From contig JACEVL010000108.1 of NCBI GenBank assembly GCA_020284085.1, forward strand, positions 956,521-1,020,520: DNA of 64,000 nucleotides. The letters are read 5' to 3'. Made by a program: the position numbers and the translations under genes. The DNA comes from Aporrectodea caliginosa. Its lineage: Eukaryota > Annelida > Clitellata > Crassiclitellata > Lumbricidae. The stretch's first letter is position 1. The number at the start of each line of letters is the position of its first letter. The notes under the pieces are model-generated. The model was not told the origin of the DNA. It did no database searches and saw nothing but the letters and a program-made list of their open reading frames with translations. Below are positions 22,420-32,569 of the stretch, piece after piece.

Positions 22420-22655
22420 AGGCCGGTGGGATCACGTGATCGTGGGATCACGTGATCTTTGCTGAAGCCTCGTTACTGTTTGGGCTGGCGGCCATGTTGG
22501 TATCAGATTGATGAATGATTGCGCATCGATATCTATATTTAGACTCGCATACCATGTACTCTCTGTTTTCTGCTATATTATCGCCTATCATCGGCTGCTT
22601 CGACGTCACTGGGCAGCTCAACACAGGAAGCTCTGTCTAGTTATATATAAGAGGT
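22420..22655. mobile_element. unclassified insertion with 9-bp TSD
   Basis: About 235 bp splitting a conserved M block between two copies of GCAGACATC (22412-22420 and about 22656-22664). It opens with a tandem GTGGGATCACGTGATC pair (22428-22459), each containing the palindrome GATCACGTGATC. It ends with TTATATATAAGAGGTCG. No clear terminal inverted repeats. SINE-like or a MITE. Confidence 0.55.
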
Positions 22656-22849
22656 CGTTGGCAGACATCGGCTATTTTTAGTCTTTTCTTGGAGTGTCGC
22701 TATATTAATTTCTAAGTGAAATTACATTCAATTGTTTAACAACACCTTTGGGTATTAAAGGCCGTTGAAGTCTATAGGGAAAATACTGCTGTATGTTTCT
22801 ATTCTCGCTCTAACTGGCAAGACTATCTATCGTTATTAATTAGAGTGTG

Positions 22850-22927
22850 TGTCCACAGTTTAACGGCAGCTTATGACAACATTGGCCGTTGCCGCCGACA
22901 AAGATTAGTTTTGGCATATTACAGCTC
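22850..22927 (-). mobile_element. short retroposon SR2
   Basis: In sense: AGCTGTAATATGCCAAAAC to GCCGTTAAACTGTGGACAC, with an ACACAC-type tail. Clear match to the family. Confidence 0.75.
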
Positions 22928-23051
22928 ATTGGAAAATTCCATCACGCACAGATGCAACGGCAGGAAGGTTGACTCAGCCCTATCGTATATGACGAATTAT
23001 TATCTTAGTTATTACCGTAAAAGGTTATGTTTCATTATTCTCGATAAGAAT
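22928..23051 (+). repeat. direct duplicate block, copy 1
   Basis: CATTGGAAAATTCCATCACG onward is almost identical over about 124 bp to 23381-23504 and recurs diverged at 28186-28310. Part of the tail of module M. Confidence 0.8.
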
Positions 23052-23754
23052 AATTAGAAAGCACGATTGACGAATATAAAACCAGGCTTAAAAGTGTTTA
23101 AAAGGTGTCTAAGTTGAACGTCTTCATTTTATTCTTGTGTTCAACGACACGTGTCCGTATGGCTTGTGGGAGAAATTACCAACCAAACACTGTAATAATC
23201 TATTCTACACAAAGTTCCAATTACAGAGTGTAATGTATTATGATGTCATTATTGAGTTACGTTTACTTGCAAATTGGTGCCTGCCTCGTGAGACTTCTAG
23301 CGAAGGAAAGTTGCATTATTGATGGGAAATGAAGGCGAGACATACACGGCCTCGGTTGTTGAGTCAATTGATTGCTCACCATTGGAAAATTCCATCACGC
23401 ACAGATGCAACGGCAGGACGGTTGACTCAGCCCTATCGTATATGACGAATTATTATCTTAGTTATTACCGTAAAAGGTTATGTTTCATTGTTCTCGATAA
23501 GAAGAGACGCAACTGTCATAGTTTGTTCTTTTATCCGGTGGCACCCTTCCCAGTTGTCGTTGCGGAAGTAACGTCAGTTATGTTTGTAGATTGGATGTAA
23601 AAATAATGGCGAAACGTCTTTGAGAATTCACCCTTGTTTATAAATAAATAAACGACGAAGTGAATTAGTTAGGGGAAGAATTATTTTGTCGATTTACGGG
23701 TATTCGATATCTGAATAATATTTTATGTTTATCGGTCCCGTTGAAGAAATATCT
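23052..23754 (+). repeat. end of module M, second duplicate block
   Basis: AAAAGGTGTCTAAGTTGAACG near 23100, GGAGAAATTACCAACCAAAC near 23169 and the duplicate block at 23381-23504. No gene. Confidence 0.6.
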
Positions 23755-24170
23755 TTGTTTAGTGTTCGAATCTCTGATACCCACAGATTTATCGGAATAT
23801 ATTTTTCGTGTCCATTTCAGACACCTTTAAAACAGATCTCCATTATGGTATAAATAATATTTTCGCAAACGTTATTCAATAATTTTGTCAACGTCCGTGG
23901 TACAGAAAGATCTCGTTAGAAACTGAAAAGTAATCCAGATTTAGACGTCACAGCCTACACTCTGGTAGTACCAGTCTCAAGCCTGGAAAAAAAGGAGGAG
24001 GGCGACGTCAATCATCTTCATTATGAAACATCGTCGTTTAGCAGCAACTAACCAGATTTATAAGAGAGAGATGAAAATCCATATTAAATCTAAAGACATC
24101 AACAACAATAGCAGACATTAGATGTCGTTAAAGTCTGTATCAGCAGTAATTACATTTGTATGTTCATATT
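23755..24170 (+). repeat. module S, copy 1
   Basis: TTAGTGTTCGAATCTCTG, TCAGACACCTTTAAAAC near 23817, GAAAGATCTCGTTAGAAACTG near 23906, a sense SR1-like unit at 23960-24050 and TTAGATGTCGTTAAAG near 24118. The same order is at 28600, 41560, 43370 and 57850. Confidence 0.6.
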
Positions 24171-24174
24171 TTTA

Positions 24175-24505
24175 TAGCGCCTCTTCGAAAAACTCATCAA
24201 AGGTCATCCAGACATGTGACTATACTGTACACGAAATAGAGATACACAGAAAGAAAGAAGAAGCTCGTGTAACAGATTGCATGCGAGCCAGTTCCAGAAT
24301 GAGGGACCGACCCTGCAAAGTTTCCATGTTGCACTGTGACAGTTCTCTACGTTGGAACAACTGTTCAGCCTGTGTTGCAGAAGAAAGAAATCTGCGACCA
24401 TGTAATGAACTAATTAACCCCAACCTAAACAAAACGAATTTTAGTATGTTATGTAATGTTAACCTTCAAAAATTTCTCAACGCCCGCAAAAGCCACATCA
24501 GGTAG
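24175..24505 (-). pseudogene. old LINE C-terminal fragment
   Basis: Minus strand: a VGPSFWNWLACNLLHELL segment typical of the LINE C-terminus, then GAAGAGGCGCTATAAAAAT. Frames are broken. A 127-codon plus-strand frame here is its antisense. Confidence 0.5.
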
Positions 24506-24734
24506 ACCAGCCTATTCACCCGGCACTACTGGGGAACTATTATAAGCTGGGCCTGCGAAGCCTGCCAATATCATTGATTTTACTGGAGTTAATCATATTT
24601 GTATTAGACAGCGTCTTTAAATAGCAAGTGACCAACCAAATGAAAAACTGAATTTAGAAACCTTTAGTAAGATATTTCTTTGTCAATATATTCAGTTGGC
24701 CTCAACAGTTTGTATTATCTTTCCTCTTTTACAA

Positions 24735-24825
24735 CCACAATCATCATGCTTGTGACACATGGAGCGCCTCTGAATGGGAAATCTGGTAGAGGCGCTATAA
24801 CAAGTGTTCAAATACAATACAATAC
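24735..24825 (+). mobile_element. LINE 3' end with (AATAC)n tail
   Basis: GGAGCGCCTCTGAATGGG, GGTAGAGGCGCTATAACAAG and AATACAATACAATAC: the conserved 3' hairpin of the CR1/L2-like families plus tail. SR1 starts directly after it. Confidence 0.75.
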
Positions 24826-24945
24826 AATACTCCGCCACTGTTCGCTTTCTGACAGTGCCAGTCCCAAGCCTGGGAGAAGGAGGAGGGCGACGCTAATGGT
24901 CTTTGTTACCACACAGCTAGTCGTTAAACAGAAAAAACCAACCAA
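24826..24945 (+). mobile_element. short retroposon SR1, full sense copy
   Basis: Reads ACTCCGCCACTGTTCGC ... GTGCCAGTCCCAAGCC ... GGAGGAGGGCGACGC ... ACAGCTAGTCGTTAAACAG and a tail AAAAAACCAACCAACACC. The best sense-strand example. It abuts the (AATAC)n LINE tail; no unambiguous duplication. Confidence 0.8.
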
Positions 24946-25967
24946 CACCGACGCTAAACTGCTATAATTAACATACGTAGTAAAAATTGTCCGAGAGACA
25001 TAAATGTTAAAACCTGAAGGAGCGAATAAATAATGTGTGAGGCGTGCTGATAAAGGCTCAAGGATTTGCAGACGACCAAGCGAAGATGGCGAATAATTAT
25101 TGTCAGAAGGGACTGCAGAGAGTCAGGCCCACCGAGAGTGGGCAGGGATCAATGCCCAGGGACCTGGCGACTTTTAGAGGGCTGGGCTCGCAATGAACTC
25201 ATGAAAAATATTATAATCAGTAATTCCAAGTTTATGATTTATGCCTTTTTAAATGTAATATTACTGACACTGAACTACAATCTGTTTAAACTTCAAGCAT
25301 CTGAGTATTACCTTACTTTTCATTTTCTTCCTTAGAAAGCAAAACGCGCACTTCCAAGATCTTTCTCATGCTAAATTATGCGTTGGACGATTTTAATTAT
25401 TAATGATAAATTTCTTTTGTAACGATGACATATGAACAGAAATCCGGAGCAGAAAAAGAAAAAAGAAAAAGCTATTACATTTGGAAAGGCAAAAATCGGT
25501 AGTCGCATACTATTTAAATTTGCTTCTTTAAAACAATTCTCATAAAGCCTAAAGATAGTTTAGAGGACCGTGACTGCTCTGCCTAGGGAGCTTGCAGAGA
25601 GTGATGATTGTATCGTCTAAATTTGATTTGGGAAAAAATTATTATTCATAAGACAAAGGCGATGAAGAAACAATAGCACTTCTAATAATTATTAATGCCG
25701 ATACCATGCCACAAGCGAGAAGTTTTTGCTAGGTGGAGAGTTTGGTCGTATCAGATGCAAAATGCAACAATGAAATAAAAACGACATCTGCTGGTGACTC
25801 GAATTAAATAATTCTGAAAATAGGCTACGTTCATTGTTTCTTGTACAACTTAAACCTAATTCGCATTAATGTCAGTTTATTAAACGGTCAGAATCTACTG
25901 TACCAACTCAAAAATATTTAAGTTTAGTAATACAAATAGTATTTACTGTATCGTATCGTATTAGTTC
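24946..25967 (+). repeat. module X with inserted hAT-like element
   Basis: CGTGCTGATAAAGGCTC near 25040 and AAGATGGCGAATAATTATTG near 25084, then after the insertion GATGAAGAAACAATAGC near 25659. The same order without the insertion is at 36216-36480. No gene. Confidence 0.5.
25124..25594. mobile_element. hAT-like MITE (471 bp)
   Basis: Starts CAGGCCCACCGAGAGTGGG and ends CTAGGGAGCTTG. Flanked by perfect 8-bp CAGAGAGT at 25116-25123 and 25595-25602. Terminal inverted repeats are weak, so the superfamily rests mostly on the duplication length and the CAG start. Comparison with 36216-36480 confirms the empty site. Confidence 0.7.
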
Positions 25968-26940
25968 TGTTGGAATCCTTGCCCATAAATATGTATGTTT
26001 AGAGACCGAGATCACAATTCTAAGTGAACTAGAAGCTGAGATATTAACAATAGTTTAATTTTGGTCGGCCATTTTGGAAAATGGCTGCCAATTTCCTATA
26101 GATGACTGCAATTAGTTTTATTGGAATCCTTGCCCCTAAATATGTATGTTTAGACACCGAGATCACGATTGTTAATGAACTAGAAGCGGAGATATTAACT
26201 TTAGTTTTATTTTGGTCGGCCATTTTGGAAAATGGCTGCCAATTTCCTGTCGATAAGCGTTTGCAAGTAGTTCTATTTGAATCCTCACCCCAAATATGTA
26301 TGTTTAGACACCGAGATCACGATTCTAAGTGCACTAGAAGCTGAGATATTGAAAAGTTTTATTTTGGTCGGCCATTATGTAAAATGGCTGCCAATTTCGT
26401 CTAGATAAGTGTTTGCAATTAGTTTTATTGGAATCCTTGCCCCTAAATATGTATGTTTAGATACCAAGATCACGATTCTAAGCCAGGGGTCTCCAAAGTA
26501 CGGCACGCGGGCCACATCCGGCCCGCTAAGGCCTTTAATCCGGCCCGCGGAACTCTCCTTGAAGAAACAAACTAAATTGGGAAATTGAAAATTTTAACGC
26601 CGCTGTACTCTGACACGCATATTGCCAAATTCCATGTCGATGTTTGCACACTAATCAGGACTAGCGAGAAACCATCTTAATTGTTATTGATATCTGCATT
26701 GAAATTCTGCATTGCATCAGACCTCAGGAATAAATAGTCTGTTTAAAGTTATTCATTTGGGTTTTTTTTTCTTCGGAGTTTTGGCCCGTGGAGCTTTAGA
26801 AAGTCAGCAATGTGGCCCCCCGCTGGAAAACTTTGGAGACCCCTGTTCTAAGCGAACTAGAAGCTGAGATATTGAACAATATGTATTTTGGTCGGCCATT
26901 TTGTAAAATGGCTGCCATATCCGCTAGAGGGCCGTGAAAA
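25968..26940 (+). repeat. satellite array, unit about 150 bp
   Basis: Five or so copies of a unit holding GGAATCCTTGCCCCTAAATA, ATGTATGTTTAGACACCGAG, GAACTAGAAGCTGAGATATT and GGTCGGCCATTTTGGAAAAT. The last unit is split by the hAT element at 26484. Confidence 0.85.
26484..26845. mobile_element. hAT MITE with perfect TIR and 8-bp TSD
   Basis: Termini CAGGGGTCTCCAAAG and the complement of CTTTGGAGACCCCTG. Subterminal GC-rich CGGCCCGC blocks. Duplication TTCTAAGC at 26476-26483 and 26846-26853. 362 bp, no coding capacity. A textbook hAT structure. Confidence 0.95.
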
Positions 26941-27039
26941 TTTGTGTCCCGGGCTTTTTGGACTCTCCTACCCATCTACTATCTGGAACCAAAGGGGCGC
27001 GATGGTTACCAGATGTGAAACTTTTTTCAGCTCCCGTTC

Positions 27040-28430
27040 CCCACTATAAGAAATGTAAAGAGGGAGAGGGCATGGAGAAGGGAAGAAGAGGGAAGGTGGC
27101 CGTGAAGTAATGGGGGAATGTTCACCATTGCCTCGTGGGATAAAGGAAAGTCATTGCATGAATGATTATTACTTTCTGATCATAGTTACCTCCCTCTTCG
27201 ATCTATAGACAGCGTACGCCATCTGTTGTCGGGAGTTTTCGTGGTGTAGGATCGACGTAGGTCTTTGGAGTGACATCGACCGATAATCACTGTTGTCGCT
27301 TCGATTTATCGACAGGCAGGATACGAATATTGACAGACGTGCGTCATTTACCATCACTGAGGGATTGCTGAACGGTGGGGCTTCCGTGTACTTCGGAAGC
27401 TGCCAAGACAACTGACGCTGCTTGGCCCATGTAGACTTTGAACTTTATGCTGTCTTAGAAATCCGTTGGTTGGATACACGTGTGTGCGTGGGCCTGCCAC
27501 TGGAGACTCCTCTAGTTTTCTATGGATTGCTTAGACGTTACCACCTGATGAATTTCAATATTAACACGTAAGCTAGCACAGACATCGGCTATTTTTAATC
27601 TTATCTTGGAGTGGTGCTTAAATATTAATTTCTAAGTGAAATTACATTCAACTGCTCAACATCCCTTTTGGCATCAAATGCCGTTGACGTCATTAGGGAA
27701 CATATACGTTTCGTATTCGCGAAGTTATGGAAAACTTTCCTTACTGACATAAATGACAAGACACGGATGAGGAACATATACCGCAATTGAAAGTGTTTAA
27801 AAGGTGTCTAAATTGAACGATTTCATACTATAATCTAGTGTTCAAAGACATGTTTCCCTGTGGCTGTTTGGAGAAATTACCAACCGAGCACCAGATAAAA
27901 CTATTCAACATAGAGTTCCAATTACATAGTGTAATGTATTTTGATTACATTACAGAGTCATGTTTAATTGCCTGCCTCGTGAGACCCCGAGCGGAGGAAA
28001 GTTGCATCATTGACGGGAAATGAAGCTTGCTTGTTTACTGTTTAACGACCAATGTGTGGTAACAAAGACCATTAGCGTAGCCCTCCCTCTTTATCCAGGA
28101 TTGGGACTGGCACTGTCATAGTAGAAACAGTTGCGGAGTTGCGAGACCTACACGGCCTCGGTTGTTGAGTCATTGATCGCCTAAGCATTAGACAGTTCCA
28201 TCATGCGCTGATGATACGGTAGGAAGGTTGACTCAGCCCTACTAGGCTATACGTCACGAATTATTATCTTAGTTATTACCGTAAAATGTTATGCTTTATG
28301 ATAGTCGCCTCTGATTGGGTGGGTTCTCAATAAGAAGAGGCGCAACTGTCATAGTTGTTTTTTTCGCCCGTGACACTTTTCCCGTTGCTGTTGGGGAGGT
28401 CACTTCAGTTATGTTTGTAGATTGGATGTA
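27040..28430 (+). repeat. module M, copy D
   Basis: A purine-rich block near 27055, GTACGCCATCTGTTGTCGGG near 27214, a GTAGACTTTGAACTTTATGC block near 27430, AAAAGGTGTCTAAATTGAACG near 27798, GGAGAAATTACCAACCGAGC near 27869 and an SR1 copy at 28028-28140. No coding frame persists. Confidence 0.7.
28028..28140 (-). mobile_element. short retroposon SR1 in module M
   Basis: TTTAACGACCAATGTGTGG to GGGACTGGCACTGTC. It splits GGGAAATGAAG|GCGAGAC of the M tail (compare 23320-23340). Sense tail AGTAAACAAGCAAGC. The duplication is very short or lost. Confidence 0.7.
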
Positions 28431-28439
28431 AAATGATGA

Positions 28440-28920
28440 ATCGTGGGGGTGTGAATTGACCTTTGTTTCGAGATAAGTTAACGAGGCAATGAAATAGATA
28501 GGATAAGAATAATCTTCTGGATTTACGAGTATTCGATATCTGGATATTGGATTATCATTATGCCTATCGGTCCCGTTGTACCAATATAACTGCTTTCGTG
28601 TTCGAATCTCTTATACTCGCAGGATTATCAGAATAATTATATTTTACGTGTCCATTTCAGACACCTTTAAAACGGTTATACATTATGGTATAAATAATTT
28701 TGCAAACGTTGATCACTTGTCTTCATTATGCCTTCGTTATCAATGGCCCTGGTAGCAGAAAGATCTCGTTAGACACTGAAAAGTAATCCAGATTAAATTT
28801 TAGACTCCACAGCCTGTACTCTGGTAATGCCAGTCCCAAGCCTGGAGAAAAAGGAGGGCGACGCCAATCATCTTTATTATGACACATCGTCGTTTAGTCC
28901 TTTAGTGACTCCACTCCTGC
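28440..28920 (+). repeat. module S, copy 2
   Basis: GTGTTCGAATCTCTTATAC near 28598, CAGACACCTTTAAAACGG near 28659, GAAAGATCTCGTTAGACACTG near 28758 and a sense SR1-like unit at 28815-28905. Confidence 0.6.
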
Positions 28921-29297
28921 AATAGCGTTCAGAGACTATAAGTATAATTATGCCATATATGACCACGGGTCGAAGGCAGATAAATCTAGCGACCGGTTAC
29001 CCTATAAGATCACGATGTACTGGGCCCTATGTATGTATGTATGTATGTATGTATGTATGTATGCACGAGGCATAGCTAATCGTACATGTATGGGACGTAT
29101 GGACAGCGGTGATCCATCTAGTCAATACTAGCCTCAAGTTCTCCAACAGATCCATATCCCACACTGCACCTCTACTCTCGACCGATCTTCCTCTGAATTC
29201 CGCCTATTCTCAATTCCTCCATTAATACCGCCTCTCACCCACCGTCATCTGCCTCAGGCTCCTCTACTCATAACCCCCACAGGATTTCCACTTCAAA
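28921..29297 (+). repeat. unassigned, with (TATG)n microsatellite
   Basis: A (TATG)n run at 29030-29062. The rest is CT-rich sequence I cannot assign. Confidence 0.5.
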
Positions 29298-29535
29298 TTG
29301 AAGTTTCACCCCTTCAAGAATTCCTACCCTAATCAATCCGATCGTCTGCATTCGAAGATTGCTCGTCTTCAACAAAACCCACCTTGGCAGCCGTTCTGCC
29401 TCCTCTCTGTCTTTCTCTGGCAGTCACCCTCGGACCTCCAATTAACATCGATCTATTGGCAACCCTCTAAGGCTTTGATGTACAACAACGCTCGTGAATG
29501 AGCTGATGCCCTGACGGAAGAAAGAGAAGTAGAAT
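29298..29535 (+). pseudogene. fragment of (GATTAC)-tailed LINE C-terminus
   Basis: Shares CCGTTCTGCCTCC, CTCTGGCAGTCACCCTCGG and CATCGATCTATTGGCAACCC with 39405-39541 and 29630-29715, and GCTCGTGAATGAGCTGATGC with the tails at 14403 and 34310. The frame reads RFSLAV..GPPLDIDLW-like in the 39405 copy. Truncated both ends. Confidence 0.5.
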
Positions 29536-29629
29536 AGAGGTTGTTATTGAGATACGCGACGAAACGCGATCGAGGTACATATATCATAAATTGAAAGCAT
29601 TTTAAAGGTGTCTAAATTTAACGCTACCC

Positions 29630-29835
29630 TCGGTCCTCTACTGGACATCGATCTCTGGACAACCCCAGGGAGGCTCTCATACGAAACAGCGCCCTCGTGA
29701 ATAAGCTGGTGCCCTGCTCTCAGCTTTACGTTGTATTGCAGGCTGTCTGTTCTGTTAGTAGTTAAGATTTAAATTGCGTAACATGTAAATGTATTGTATT
29801 GTATTGTAATGTATTTGAACACTTGTTATAGCGCC
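29630..29835 (+). mobile_element. LINE 3' remnants, both strands
   Basis: 29630-29715 repeats the GACATCGATCTCTGGACAAC / GTGAATAAGCTGGTGCCCTG tail block (plus). 29788-29838 is a reverse (GTATT)n tail with ACTTGTTATAGCGCC (minus), as at 24790-24825 in complement. Confidence 0.55.
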
Positions 29836-29843
29836 CCTACCAC

Positions 29844-30287
29844 ATTCCTCTTCTTAACTTTCCTCTTCTAATTATTCCTCCTATTTTAATGGCTGTGTTG
29901 ACTGGACCCTGTTGATGAAAAGATCAGACAGCGAGTAAGAGGACTGGCCTCCTCAAACACATCGCTGCCTGCTTAAGTTAGATCTCGTGGGTCAGTTATA
30001 TCCATAGTTTAATGACATACTGTGACTGCCAGGGCCGTTTACGACAACTTCACAATTATCTAAGATGCCATAGTCAGATAACTCATAAGGAGTCGTAAGA
30101 GTTTATATAATGACTGGAATTCCAATAAAAAGGTGTTTAAATTGCGCAGCAAATATCATTTGAAAAATCGTCTACCGACATCTTGTGGCTGCCGGAGCCG
30201 TTGACAATAACGCCATCAAAGGTATCCTTCGAAGGAAACTGTTTGAATAGGAGGAATAATTAGAAGAGGAAAGTTAAGAAGAGTAAT
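29844..30287. repeat. 39-bp inverted repeats around module Q
   Basis: 29847-29885 and 30246-30284 are perfect reverse complements (AATAGGAGGAATAATTAGAA start on the right arm). The interior 29890-30240 is modules Q and R in normal plus orientation. Confidence 0.8.
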
Positions 30288-30728
30288 GTTAAGCAGAAGA
30301 ATGCTAAGACAAAAAATGTTAATAAGAGGAATGTAAAGAAGAAGAAAGTTACAAAGAGGAATGTGAGAAAGACATAGAACAAGAAGAACAATACGAGGAA
30401 GGAGGAGGTGGTGGTGGTGGTGGAAGAGCAGAAGAACAAGAAAAATACGAGAAAGCAGTCTATTACTCTAAATCTGATGGTAGTCAAGGCTACAAAGTGT
30501 CTCCGAATTTATATTCTTTGCCTCGGCATATGCAAGGAAAAATCTGGAAACAAATTTCTGACGGGTAATTCAATCCCCGATCTCTCAGTCGCCAGTCCAT
30601 CACCATAACCACTTCACTATTGGTCTCTTTTATACGGTGACGTTTGATGACGTTTATTTAACGATGCATTCATAACAAATATGATTGACATAATGACAAT
30701 GGCAAACAGCGCAGAGGAAGCTCTTAAC
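30288..30728 (+). repeat. purine-rich degenerate repeat and unassigned sequence
   Basis: 30248-30470 is a run of AAGAGGAATGTTAAGAAG-like units grading into (GGT)n. An antisense frame through it is a Phe/Leu-rich artefact. 30480-30728 shows nothing recognisable. Confidence 0.55.
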
Positions 30729-31132
30729 AGTAATAATAATAATAATAATAATATCTTTTCTTTATTAAGCGCTTGACAAACGCACTGCGCTGTACATTTA
30801 CATGTTATGGAATTGAAATCTTAACTACTAACAGAACAGAAAGCCTTGCAATACCATTGGCCTAGTTTTGTCTCTACCGCCCCTATATTATGCCATAATA
30901 ATTGTTGCCGACGTCAACAACCTTTGTTGCCGCAAGATGTCGTTAAACTGCAGATTCATCGATGCTAAATTTTGAAAGTACTAAAGTAAGGGACACGTTA
31001 ATGATTCTGGCAAACGTAAGATGTCGCTAAACACTGAATAAAGCAGCTCTCTGATTAGACACCCTTAAAACGCTTAAACCGATGTTATAAATAATTACAG
31101 TTCGGAAAAAGTTTAAGTTAAGTTTAAGTTAG
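30729..31132 (+). repeat. (AAT)n and GTCGTTAAAC modules
   Basis: (AAT)n at 30729-30752 followed by TATCTTTTCTTTATTAAGCGC, possibly a reverse LINE tail. GCAAGATGTCGTTAAAC near 30930, AAGATGTCGCTAAACACTG near 31018 and TTAGACACCCTTAAAACGC near 31056. Confidence 0.5.
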
Positions 31133-31215
31133 TTAGAGCTGTATTATGCCAAAACTAATCTTTGCCGGCGGCAACGGCCAATGTTGTCATAAGCTGCCGT
31201 TAAACTGGGAAACCA
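31133..31215 (+). mobile_element. short retroposon SR2 with 13-bp TSD
   Basis: From TTAGAGCTGTATTATGCC to GTTAAACTGGGAAACCA, flanked by AAGTTTAAGTTAG at 31120-31132 and 31216-31228. The local target is itself slightly repetitive, so the duplication could be a base or two shorter. Confidence 0.82.
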
Positions 31216-31633
31216 AAGTTTAAGTTAGAGTAAAAATCCATTCCAGCGATTCTGAAAACTAGTACTAAGACAATAGATTATTCACAACGAATATCAAACG
31301 AGATGTTTGCCCGTCCTAACGCAGTAAATTACTTCATTGAGGCATGCAAGCACGATAATAAACTATCGCGCAACCGAACTTTTATTACACGCAAATTTGG
31401 ATCTACGCCACGGTTTAATAAAAATGTGAAAATAAACGAGTGGCCATGATTTTAGCAGTTTCACCTACCGAAATGAAATGAGTATGCTTTATAGCGTAAG
31501 ATTAATAGCAGCGCCATCTACCGAAACGAAAATGAGTCCTGGTGTAGCAAAGAAATGAAGGACTGCTTGGCATTTCTCTTCGTTTATGTTATCAATGTTA
31601 TTTACGAATAGTGGACAAAACATTAATTAATTT
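31216..31633. other. no feature recognised
   Basis: AT-rich, no persistent frame, no match to the modules that I can see. ATGCTTTATAGCG near 31489 is the only weak repeat-like trace. Confidence 0.4.
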
Positions 31634-32063
31634 TGTAAAGTTATTAACTTTCTACCATTTCCTCTGGTTTGTGACACGTCGCTGAGCCTGGAAATGGTTA
31701 AACACGAATAACTCTTTTTATCATTTTTAAATCACATTTTATGATTAAACACTAAACGATCGTTTCTGGGTCTACCTGTTGAACCCCAGTTAGTTTTACT
31801 AAAACTAATTGCTATATACTCTTCTATTTATTCTACTATATTATGTTGTGTTCTGCATATAAGTTGTCAGCAAAGGTGACAAGCAATGGTCTGATGGGTT
31901 ACAAGTAAACATGCGCCAAATATTCGAATTCGCATTCGTTCGAATGGGAATAAAATGTGAATAGAAAAGAAAAATAAAGTTATTAGTGTTTAACCATTTT
32001 CAGGCTTAGCGACCAAGTCGCGAACCAGTGGAAATGGTAGAAAGTTAATAACCTCTACAAATG
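31634..32063. mobile_element. foldback element with about 70-bp inverted arms
   Basis: 31634-31705 and 31988-32060 are imperfect reverse complements (AAAGTTATTAACTTTCTACC start on the left), about 85 percent by eye, around a 280-bp interior without coding capacity. No clear target duplication. Confidence 0.6.
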
Positions 32064-32345
32064 TGTGTATATTCTGACAATTAATATAGTACTTTATTCA
32101 GTTTTAATAGCTTTTAACCACTGGTTTATTGAATGACAGTTAATTAGTTTTTAGTTAGAATATTTTACAAGAAAACCTACTATTTTTTGTAACTGTGGCG
32201 CCATGGTGGTGCGAAAGACATTTATATTTTCTTAATGATTCAATGGACAGTTTTGACACCATGCCATTTGGTAACATTTGGTTGCTATTACTTTTCAGAT
32301 TTATTGTTTTCGTTTATTTCACTCGACCCTAGTAACTGTTATGAA
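32064..32345. other. no feature recognised
   Basis: AT-rich stretch with no persistent frame and no repeat match seen. Confidence 0.4.
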
Positions 32346-32349
32346 TGTT

Positions 32350-32545
32350 ACCTTGTTACCTTGTGCTGTCAGTTCGTGGAACTTTAGCGACCTTCATGAT
32401 CAAGCCTCTCCATTTCCTTCTGTCCGCCGTCGCATCTCTCAGTTCTGACAAATTCATTCCAGTTGTTTCATGTATCTCGTCCATACACTTTTTCCTTGGT
32501 CGTCCTTGTTTTCTCCTTCCCTCTCCATATGCTAACATCATGAAT
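32350..32545 (-). pseudogene. LINE RT C-terminal fragment (endonuclease-RT type)
   Basis: A minus-strand frame encodes GRRKQGRPRKKCMDEIHETT, then GMNLSELRDATADRRKWR and LIMKVAKVPRTDSTR before a stop. This is the conserved end of endonuclease-reverse transcriptases in many invertebrates. Upstream domains are absent. It may derive from a different lineage than the 36486 copy, whose C-terminus ends differently. Confidence 0.85.
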
Positions 32546-32569
32546 GCTACGTAGTTAAAATAGAAGGCA

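Larger units (their letters stand above)
20930..22800 (+). repeat. module M, copy C (interrupted twice)
   Basis: The start of this copy is broken by a minus-strand LINE (21029-21640); M resumes at GCAATGATGATAGATGTC (21639 on). A purine-rich block lies near 21845, GCGCCATCTGTTGACGGG near 22016 and a GTAGACTTTGAACTTGATGC block near 22240. A second insertion lies at 22420-22655. Confidence 0.7.

Noticed and set aside
24122..24505. 127-codon plus-strand frame that looks protein-like
   Set aside because: It is antisense to an old LINE C-terminus and starts inside module S; no homology recognised.
24826..24945. A target duplication for this SR1 copy
   Set aside because: The left flank is a LINE (AATAC)n tail and no matching sequence follows the right end; not claimed.
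30260..30487. 75-codon Phe/Leu-rich minus-strand frame resembling a membrane protein
   Set aside because: Antisense of a purine-rich degenerate minisatellite.
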